From a bacterium UBA2214 (GTDB lineage: Bacteria > Zhuqueibacterota > Zhuqueibacteria > Residuimicrobiales > Residuimicrobiaceae), in contig DCUM01000218.1 in the NCBI GenBank assembly GCA_002327255.1, forward strand, positions 1 to 11,940: a DNA stretch of 11,940 nt, written 5' to 3'. Below, one piece after another: positions 6,423 through 11,940 of this stretch (its first letter is position 1; every line of letters begins with the position of its first letter). The notes below the pieces were generated by a model. It saw nothing but the letters and a program-made list of their open reading frames with translations. It did not search any database and had not been told where the DNA came from. A program made the position numbers and the translations under genes.

Positions 6423-6800
6423 ATGCGTGAATCTACTTTATGGTTTTGGCATATCATCGCCGGCGCGGTCATCCTGGTGTTTCTCGGACTGCATATGGCG
6501 ATTATGCATCTGGATGATATCCTCGCCTTGCTCGGCACCGGCTACGCGAACACTGTCAGCGCAGCAACGGTCTTCGCCCGCAGCCAGCAGACCTTTTTCA
6601 TGGTGACCTATATCGTGCTGCTCGGCGCCGCTCTCTACCATGGACTCTATGGCTGCCGCACCATCCTTTTCGAACTCAATATCGGCAAAGGCCTGCAAAA
6701 ACTGATCAACTGGGTTTTTACACTGGCAGGCGTGGGACTCTTTGTCTACGGCACCTATGTGGCCATTTACCTCTACAAAATGAAGGAGGTGCTGCCATGA
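6423..6800 (+). CDS. sdhD: Succinate dehydrogenase membrane anchor subunit SdhD (125 aa)
   Basis: This is the second small integral membrane subunit, which pairs with SdhC to hold haem b and the quinone site. Three hydrophobic helices are visible at about residues 9-28, 58-79 and 91-116. Histidines in membrane positions are H10, H24, H29 and H73, the last in ALYHGLYG, which matches the usual second-helix haem-ligand position of SdhD. A strong AAGGAG ribosome site (6410-6415) supports this ATG. The last four bases overlap the start of sdhB (ATGA), indicating translational coupling. Assignment rests on size, helices, the HGLYG motif and position between sdhC and sdhB, because SdhD proteins are poorly conserved. 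Confidence 0.88.
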   Translation: MRESTLWFWHIIAGAVILVFLGLHMAIMHLDDILALLGTGYANTVSAATVFARSQQTFFMVTYIVLLGAALYHGLYGCRTILFELNIGKGLQKLINWVFTLAGVGLFVYGTYVAIYLYKMKEVLP

Positions 6801-7633
6801 GCGAATCCCATGCCAATGCCCCCCAAAAGGTGATCTTTGAAGTGCTGCGCTACATCCCCGGTGTCGATGCCAAACCGAGGATGCAGAGTTATGAAGTGCC
6901 GGCGCCAAAAGGATTGACGGTGCTGGATGGCCTGTTGTGGATCAAGGAGAACCTCGATCCGACGCTGAGCTGGCGCTCTTCGTGCCGCATGGGCGTGTGC
7001 GGTTCCTGCGCCATGTTCATCAACGGACTGCCGCGCCTCGCCTGCGCCAATCAGGTGGCGCATCTCCATAGCGACAAGATCATCATCAAGCCGCTGCCCA
7101 ATTACGCCATCATCCGTGACCTGGTGCCGGATCTCGAACCCTTCTTCGCCAAGCATGCGGCCATCAAGCCCTTCCTGATCCGTAAAAACATCGAGGAACT
7201 CGACAATCCAACCGGTGAATTCTTTCAGAGCAAGGAAGAACTGGTCAATTATATCCAGTTCGCCTATTGCATCAAGTGCGGCGCCTGCCTCTCCGCCTGT
7301 CCCACCGTGGCCACCGACGATGCCTATCTCGGCCCCCAGGCCCTGGCGCAGGCATGGCGCTACATCGCAGACGCGCGCGATGAAGGCGCGGCGGAACGCG
7401 AAGAGGAGATATTCTCCGCGCACGGCGCTTTCCGCTGCCATTTTGCCGGCGCCTGCTCCGAAGTCTGCCCCAAAGGCGTGGATCCGGCCTTCGCCATCCA
7501 GTTGATGAAGCAGTTCATGTTCAAGAAAAAACTGGGCGGCTGCAAGGAACAACACGGTTCCGAGTTGGCGCCGCCGGTGGAAAACTGGGTGCCCAAAAAA
7601 GAGTATCCCAAAGCACCGGAGCATTCGCTGTAA
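6797..7633 (+). CDS. sdhB: Succinate dehydrogenase/fumarate reductase iron-sulfur subunit (278 aa)
   Basis: This electron-transfer subunit carries three Fe-S clusters between the flavin in SdhA and quinone in SdhC/SdhD. The N-terminal ferredoxin-like domain has the [2Fe-2S] ligands C63, C68, C71 and C83 (SSCRMGVCGSC...LAC). The C-terminal domain has C158, C161, C164 and C168 (YCIKCGACLSACP) and then C214, C220 and C224 (RCHFAGACSEVCP). By family comparison, C158/C161/C164/C224 hold [4Fe-4S] and C168/C214/C220 hold [3Fe-4S]. It overlaps sdhD by four bases and has an AAGGAGGTG ribosome site inside the end of sdhD. About 45 residues follow the last cluster motif, including a Pro/Lys-rich tail. 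It ends the operon, with a terminator 11 bases later. All cluster ligands are intact. Confidence 0.96.
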   Translation: MSESHANAPQKVIFEVLRYIPGVDAKPRMQSYEVPAPKGLTVLDGLLWIKENLDPTLSWRSSCRMGVCGSCAMFINGLPRLACANQVAHLHSDKIIIKPLPNYAIIRDLVPDLEPFFAKHAAIKPFLIRKNIEELDNPTGEFFQSKEELVNYIQFAYCIKCGACLSACPTVATDDAYLGPQALAQAWRYIADARDEGAAEREEEIFSAHGAFRCHFAGACSEVCPKGVDPAFAIQLMKQFMFKKKLGGCKEQHGSELAPPVENWVPKKEYPKAPEHSL

Positions 7634-7643
7634 TAATTCCCCC

Positions 7644-7677
7644 AAAAGGCCGTCGCTGAGACGGCCTTTCTTTATAT
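7644..7677 (+). terminator. Rho-independent terminator of the sdh operon
   Basis: A perfect ten-base stem (AAAGGCCGTC at 7645-7654 with GACGGCCTTT at 7660-7669) closes a five-base GCTGA loop. A T-rich stretch (CTTTATAT) follows. It begins 11 bases after the sdhB stop codon and cleanly ends the sdh operon. The upstream A-run makes partial bidirectional action possible, but no minus-strand gene ends here. Confidence 0.92.
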
Positions 7678-7898
7678 CAAATCCCGGCTGCACCACATCC
7701 AGCGCCATCGCTCCCCGAGACGCTCTCCACAACGGCCTTTTTCACCACAGCCAAGGCATAAACGCTGGCACCACCGGCAGCGCCAGTTCCCGAGTCCGTC
7801 GACTTTAGAACCGCTTTCGGATGATTACCCAAACGCGCCCGCAATCCCCGCCCCATCTCCCACCGTGAAAACCGCCGCGACAGCCTTGATTATTACCC
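7678..7898. other. Intergenic stretch without a recognised gene
   Basis: Between the sdh terminator and the promoter of the peptidase operon I see no convincing coding frame, RNA gene or repeat. Minus-strand open frames that cross it are continuations of frames antisense to sdhB, with no ribosome site or recognisable protein. The base composition becomes A/T-rich only near 7885, where the promoter begins. Confidence 0.6.
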
Positions 7899-7927
7899 TT
7901 GCTGAAAATGCCTATTATTCGTATACT
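7899..7927 (+). promoter_or_regulatory. Promoter candidate for the M16 peptidase operon
   Basis: TATACT (7922-7927, five of six -10 matches) lies 17 bases after TTGCTG (7899-7904, a weak -35). The expected start near 7934 leaves about 38 bases before the ATG at 7972, with the ribosome site AAGGAG at 7958-7963. Position after a terminator and before a two-gene operon supports it. Confidence 0.55.
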
Positions 7928-7971
7928 ATCGGAGCTCTCTCAACCATCTCACTATTCAAGGAGATCCCGCT

Positions 7972-9477
7972 ATGCCAAAATGGCAGCGATGTGCCACCAC
8001 CCTCCTGGGGCTGGCACTTTTAGGCAGCGCCGCCACCGCGGCGCAGGACTATCTGGATCTGAAAAATCGGGTCAGCAGACACACCCTGCCCAACGGCTTG
8101 CGCGTGCTGATCCTCGAGCGCCATGACGCCCCGGTGGTCTCGTTCGTCACCTGGGCCGATGTCGGCGCCGTCCATGAAGTCAAGGGCATCACCGGCATTT
8201 CGCACATCTTTGAACACCTCGCCTTCAAAGGCACGCGCAGCGTTGGCACCAGGGACCTCGCGGCCGAACTCGAGGCCATGGCCGCCGAAGACACGACCTT
8301 TTACGCCTGGCGGCATGAATACCTCAAAGGCGCGCTCGCGGATACCGTCAGAATGCGCGCTCTGGAGCAGGCCCATCAGCGCGCGGTGGAAGAGGCCAGG
8401 CAGTATGCCGTCAGCGGTGAATTCACACAAGCCATCACGCAGGCGGGCGGCACCGGCCTCAATGCCGGCACCGGCTACGATGAGACCGTTTATGTCTGTA
8501 ATCTGCCCTCCAATAAAATCGAACTGTGGATGTCTCTGGAATCGGAGCGCTTCCTCCATCCGGTTCTGCGCGAGTTCTACACGGAAAAGCAGGTGATCAT
8601 GGAAGAACGCCGCATGCGCACCGAGAGCCAGCCGGTGGGCAAGCTGCTGGAAGAGTTCCTCACCACCGCCTTTAAAGCCCATCCCTACGGCGAGCCGGTC
8701 ATCGGTCATATGTCTGATATCCAGGCAACCGGTCGACAGGAGGCTGCGGACTATTTCAGGACGCATTATATTCCCGCCAATCTCGTGCTGGCCATCGTCG
8801 GAGATGTGGTCACCGCCGATGTCGTGAACATGGTGGATACCTATTGGGGCCGATTGCCCGGCGGTGCAAAACCGCGGCCGGTCGTTACGGTGGAACCGCC
8901 CCAACTCGGCCAGAAACGGATCGAGGTCGAGGATGCCATGCAACCCCTCCTGCTCATCGGCTATCACCGCCCGGATGTCTACAGCGTGGATGCGGCGGTC
9001 CTTTCGGCCATCGCGGACATCCTCGCGGGCGGGCGCTCGTCGCGCCTCTATGAAGCGCTGGTCAAGGAACAGCAAATCGCCCTGCACGTGGGCGCCATTC
9101 CCGGCTGGATGGAAAAATATCCCGGCTTGTACCTCTTTTACGCTTTTCCGAGTCAGGGCCATACGACCCGGGAGTGCGAGGAGGCCATCCTGGCGGAGAT
9201 TGAAAAGATCAAACAAGAGCCCGTAACGGAGGAGGAAGTGGCAGCGGTCAAGACCCGCGCCAGGGCCGCCTTTTTGTCCGGTCTCGCTTCCAATGCGGGC
9301 ATCGCCGAGCAGCTGGCGCGCGCGGAAAGCCGCTTCGGCGACTACCGCGAGATGTTCCGCGAAGTGCCCAAAATCGAAGCCGTTCAGGCAGCCGATATCC
9401 AGCGCGTGGCCAACAAAATCTTTGTCAAACGCAACAGCACCGTGGCGGTGATCGTTCCGCCGGCCAAAGCCGATTAG
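7972..9477 (+). CDS. Secreted zinc-dependent M16B peptidase, catalytic subunit (501 aa)
   Basis: This is a processing-peptidase-like metalloprotease of the M16 (pitrilysin/MPP) family. Residues 1-24 look like a Sec signal peptide (K3/R6, hydrophobic core 10-19, likely cut after TAA before Q25), so it is exported. The zinc motif HxxEH is H78-I-F-E81-H82. The third zinc ligand is probably one of the paired glutamates 211/212 in VIMEERRM. Between them, about residues 103-163 form a charged helical insert not found in the compact M16 proteins. The second M16 half has the Arg/Tyr-type segment GGRSSRLYEAL near residues 351-361. Length suits a two-domain M16B chain, which normally works as a dimer. 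The next gene, only 16 bases away, encodes a partner lacking the zinc site. A good AAGGAG site supports the start. The substrate is unknown. Confidence 0.92.
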   Translation: MPKWQRCATTLLGLALLGSAATAAQDYLDLKNRVSRHTLPNGLRVLILERHDAPVVSFVTWADVGAVHEVKGITGISHIFEHLAFKGTRSVGTRDLAAELEAMAAEDTTFYAWRHEYLKGALADTVRMRALEQAHQRAVEEARQYAVSGEFTQAITQAGGTGLNAGTGYDETVYVCNLPSNKIELWMSLESERFLHPVLREFYTEKQVIMEERRMRTESQPVGKLLEEFLTTAFKAHPYGEPVIGHMSDIQATGRQEAADYFRTHYIPANLVLAIVGDVVTADVVNMVDTYWGRLPGGAKPRPVVTVEPPQLGQKRIEVEDAMQPLLLIGYHRPDVYSVDAAVLSAIADILAGGRSSRLYEALVKEQQIALHVGAIPGWMEKYPGLYLFYAFPSQGHTTRECEEAILAEIEKIKQEPVTEEEVAAVKTRARAAFLSGLASNAGIAEQLARAESRFGDYREMFREVPKIEAVQAADIQRVANKIFVKRNSTVAVIVPPAKAD

Positions 9478-9493
9478 GGGAAAGGGCCTGAAC

Positions 9494-11608
9494 ATGATAA
9501 AATACGCTGGTAAAACTGCCATTTTTGTGCTTTGCGCCCTGCTCCTGAGTGTGGCTGAGGTCGCAACGGCGCAGAAAACCTATAAAGAACTGACTTATGG
9601 TCCGTTAAACGATGTCAAAATAGCGCAGCCCAAAGAAGTAAAATTCAAAAATGGCATCCGGGTTTTCATCCTGAAAGATCACGCCTTGCCGTTCATCCGC
9701 ATGCAGGCGCATTTTGTGGCGGGATCGGCTTGGGAACCGGCCGAAAAAGCGGGCCTCGCCGCTATGACCGGCACGGTCATGCGCAGCGGCGGCAGCCTGA
9801 CCCGGCCCGGGGATGAGATCGACAGAGAGCTGGAGAACATCGCCGCGGCGGTGGAAACCGGCATCGGCCTTTTTTCCGGCGGCGCCTGGCTCTCGGCGCT
9901 CAAGGAAAACATCGACCAGGTACTGGGAATCTATGCCGACATTTTGCAGCGCCCCGCCTTCCCGCCGCAAAAAATCGAGCTGGCCAAAATCGAGGCCAAA
10001 AGCGCCATCTCAAGGCGTAACGACGATGTCAGCGCCATTGCCCAACGCGAATTCGCCCAGCTCATCTATGGCGAACACAGCGTCTATGCGCGCGATGAAG
10101 AATATGCCACCATCGATGCCATCACCCGCGACGATCTCATCGACTTTCATCGCCGCTACGTCAGACCGAATGGCATGATCCTCACCGTGTGGGGCGACTT
10201 CAAATCCGATGAAATGGTAAAAAAACTGCGCCGGACGTTCGAAGCCTGGCAGCCCGCGGGAGAAACCAAATGGAGCCCGCCGCCGGTTGATTATGCCTGG
10301 AAACGCTCGATCAATCTCGTGCCCAAAAACGATATCAACCAGAGCAGCATCTATATCGGACACCTGGGGGGACTGAAAAGCAACCCGGACCAGGCGACGC
10401 TCCTCATCATGAATGAAATACTCAGCGGCGGCTTTTCGGGACGCTTGTTCAAGCAGTTGCGCAACGCCGAGGGCCTCGCCTATGCCGTCTACGGCGCCTA
10501 TGGGGCCGAGTATATGCATCCGGGCATCTTCTTCCTGGGACTGCAGACCCAATCTTCGCGCACGCTCGAAGCCATATACGCCCTCGAACACGAATTGCGA
10601 AAAATGACCGGGGAGTTGGTCACGGAGGATGAATTGCAGTTGGCCAAAGAGAGCTGGCTCAACGCCTATGTCTTTCATTTCGACAGTGTGGACAAGGTGA
10701 TGCGGCGCGCTGCGGCGTATGCCTATTACGGTTATCCCCTCGATTACCTGCAAAGGCTGCGCCAGCGGATCGAGACCGTCAGCGCCGAAGATGTTCTGCA
10801 GGTGGCGCGGAAATATCTGCGGCCTGACGCCGTGCAAATCCTGGTGGTGGGCAACCCCGCCGGGTTCGGCGAACCGCTGACCGCGCTGGGAGCGGTGCGC
10901 GAAATAGACATCACCATTCCCTCCACCGCGTTGGAAATACCGCAAGCGACAGCGGAAGAGGCCGAAAAAGGCAAGGAGGCGTTGCTGGAGATGGCGGTGA
11001 GCCTGGGCGGATTGGAAAAAGTGCAAGCCGTCAAAACCATGCGGGCATCCCTCCAACTGCTGCAGATCACACCCATGGGGGAAATGCCCCTGGAAGTCGA
11101 GGTCATCGTCGTCTATCCGGACAAGAGCTGCAGCAAACTCAAAATGCCGCAGGGCGAGATCAGCATGCTCCTCAATGGCCGCGATGGCTCCATCCACACA
11201 CCGCAGGGTTCGATGCCGGCGCCCGAGGCCATCAAACGCAATATGATCGAGACCCTCTTCCGGGATCCCGTCGTGATGGTCAAGGATATCGACGCCCTGA
11301 CAGTGCAGTGGGTGGGAGAGACACGCTATCTGCAACAGCCGGCTGTGGAATTGATCGTGTCCAGGGACAAGATGAGCTTTCGCCTCTTTCTCGAGAAAAA
11401 CAGCAAACTGCCGCTGGGCATCACCTACGTGACGATCGGCGCGGGTGGCCCCGCAGAAACGGAAGCGCGCTATGAAGATTACCGCGATGTCGGCGGGATC
11501 AGGATGGCCTTCACGACGCTGGGATTTGAAAAAAACGAAAAAACCTCGGAATCCCATGTGATCGAAGCACAAATCGATGCCGCTGTGGATATGACGATCT
11601 GGAAGTAA
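9494..11608 (+). CDS. M16-family non-catalytic subunit fused to a LolA-like C-terminal domain (704 aa)
   Basis: This is a secreted M16 homologue without a usable active site. A signal peptide fits residues 1-26 (core 8-19, ATA before Q27). At the place of HxxEH the sequence reads A90-M-T-G-T94 (in EKAGLAAMTGTVMRSG), so both zinc histidines and the catalytic glutamate are gone. The C-terminal M16 half keeps the binding segment SGGFSGRLFKQLRNAEGLAY, with R317 and Y330 as the likely Arg/Tyr pair. Residues of about 30-465 cover the M16 part. From about 495 to 704 comes an extra beta-rich domain, opening with an ALLEMAVSLGGLEKV-type linker and containing YEDYRDVGGIRMAF, which looks like the LolA/LolB-type lipoprotein-sorting fold. 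It follows the catalytic M16 gene by 16 bases with an AAAGGG-like site, so the two probably form a heterodimer. The M16 call is strong. The LolA-like call is moderate. Confidence 0.87.
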   Translation: MIKYAGKTAIFVLCALLLSVAEVATAQKTYKELTYGPLNDVKIAQPKEVKFKNGIRVFILKDHALPFIRMQAHFVAGSAWEPAEKAGLAAMTGTVMRSGGSLTRPGDEIDRELENIAAAVETGIGLFSGGAWLSALKENIDQVLGIYADILQRPAFPPQKIELAKIEAKSAISRRNDDVSAIAQREFAQLIYGEHSVYARDEEYATIDAITRDDLIDFHRRYVRPNGMILTVWGDFKSDEMVKKLRRTFEAWQPAGETKWSPPPVDYAWKRSINLVPKNDINQSSIYIGHLGGLKSNPDQATLLIMNEILSGGFSGRLFKQLRNAEGLAYAVYGAYGAEYMHPGIFFLGLQTQSSRTLEAIYALEHELRKMTGELVTEDELQLAKESWLNAYVFHFDSVDKVMRRAAAYAYYGYPLDYLQRLRQRIETVSAEDVLQVARKYLRPDAVQILVVGNPAGFGEPLTALGAVREIDITIPSTALEIPQATAEEAEKGKEALLEMAVSLGGLEKVQAVKTMRASLQLLQITPMGEMPLEVEVIVVYPDKSCSKLKMPQGEISMLLNGRDGSIHTPQGSMPAPEAIKRNMIETLFRDPVVMVKDIDALTVQWVGETRYLQQPAVELIVSRDKMSFRLFLEKNSKLPLGITYVTIGAGGPAETEARYEDYRDVGGIRMAFTTLGFEKNEKTSESHVIEAQIDAAVDMTIWK

Positions 11609-11648
11609 ATGGAAGCAGTCCCTGGTAATTGAGCTAAAGTCACCCACA

Positions 11649-11686
11649 GAGGGGCCTGCACAGGGGGCTTCGCACCGGTGCCCCTC
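11649..11686. other. Inverted repeat downstream of the M16 operon
   Basis: GAGGGGC at 11649-11655 is perfectly complementary to GCCCCTC at 11680-11686, enclosing 24 bases. Inside, GCAC (11658-11661) and GTGC (11678-11681) offer a competing pairing. No T-tract follows on either strand, so a classical terminator is unlikely. It could be an RNA 3'-end structure or a protein site. Confidence 0.45.
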
Positions 11687-11893
11687 ATGAATAGAGAGGG
11701 AGCCCCGTCTGCGGCATCCACGCTGCCCCTGTCTGTTTCAGATTTGCTGCACAAAGCCAGGCGGCCAGTCGTACAGGCGCTGTTTTGTTGAACGGTTTAT
11801 ATTTTGGTGCCACGGAGCGCGCGGCGGATGTCCGGAGGGCCGTGTTGAAAGGTTTAATTTAGGTTCATCCGGCAAATGAGTACCTGGTTAACC

Positions 11894-11920
11894 GCCGAGA
11901 GCGCCAAGAGCGCCGAGATG
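11894..11920. repeat. Three tandem 9-bp units
   Basis: Three adjacent nonamers read GCCGAGAGC, GCCAAGAGC and GCCGAGATG. They resemble the ACGCAGAG-type intergenic repeats seen in many bacterial genomes (from memory, not checked). The array lies in non-coding sequence near the window edge, and nothing here shows a function. Confidence 0.7.
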
Positions 11921-11940
11921 TATCACAAATGAAGTTTATT

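Larger units (their letters stand above)
11609..11940. other. Right-end intergenic region without a recognised gene
   Basis: After the stop of the second M16 gene no convincing coding frame follows to the window edge. A 91-codon minus-strand frame crossing 11479-11754 lies half inside the peptidase gene and has no recognisable protein features. The stretch holds an imperfect hairpin (11649-11686) and a 9-bp triple repeat (11894-11920). I see no clear intrinsic terminator for the peptidase operon. Confidence 0.6.

Noticed and set aside
8020..9522. A 500-codon open frame antisense to the first M16 gene.
   Set aside because: His/Gly/Arg-rich shadow translation with no recognisable family. The plus-strand peptidase is unmistakable.
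10010..11647. A 545-codon open frame antisense to the second M16 gene.
   Set aside because: Same shadow behaviour, with no ribosome site or domain signature.
11479..11754. A 91-codon minus-strand frame at the right end.
   Set aside because: Half lies antisense to the M16 gene. It has no ribosome site and no recognisable protein.

Overview
The window reads as a chromosomal segment of a moderately GC-rich (high 50s % by eye) Gram-negative-type bacterium. Two secreted M16 peptidase-family proteins, an SdhC/SdhD membrane anchor pair with actinobacterial/FCB-like motifs, a TrpB2-type tryptophan synthase beta chain and short octamer intergenic repeats would suit an uncultivated lineage of the FCB/Calditrichota-KSB1 type. 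That assignment is a guess from style, not from a marker gene. I see no phage, IS element, CRISPR array, tRNA or rRNA.

Layout. (1) 1-737, minus strand: a complete-looking tryptophan attenuation unit. It has a sigma70-type promoter, a 37-codon leader peptide with four consecutive Trp codons, mutually exclusive antiterminator and terminator helices, a U-tract, and then the start of a TrpB2 gene that runs off the left edge. (2) 821-3781, minus strand: one large gene (986 aa) with two nucleotidyltransferase-like modules and a GlnE/GlnD-type RGGLRDVE motif. It is probably a relative of the enzymes that nucleotidylylate PII or glutamine synthetase. (3) 3782-4078: a divergent intergenic region with one promoter candidate on each strand. 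(4) 4079-7633, plus strand: a complete succinate dehydrogenase/fumarate reductase operon in the order sdhA-sdhC-sdhD-sdhB, closed by a rho-independent terminator at 7644-7677. (5) 7899-11608, plus strand: promoter, then a two-gene M16 operon. The first protein keeps the HxxEH zinc site. The second has lost it and carries a C-terminal extension resembling a LolA-type lipoprotein-sorting fold. (6) 11609-11940: no gene seen, one imperfect hairpin and a 9-bp triple repeat.

How the genes work together. The Sdh subunits form one membrane complex that oxidises succinate and reduces quinone. The M16 pair most likely forms one exported or envelope heterodimer, in which the second subunit supplies the Arg/Tyr substrate-binding site. 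TrpB2 is placed under direct sensing of charged tRNA-Trp. The large nucleotidyltransferase may be a nitrogen-status enzyme, but its partner is not in the window. The most striking element is the trp attenuator, which can be followed base by base and sits in front of a TrpB2-type gene.
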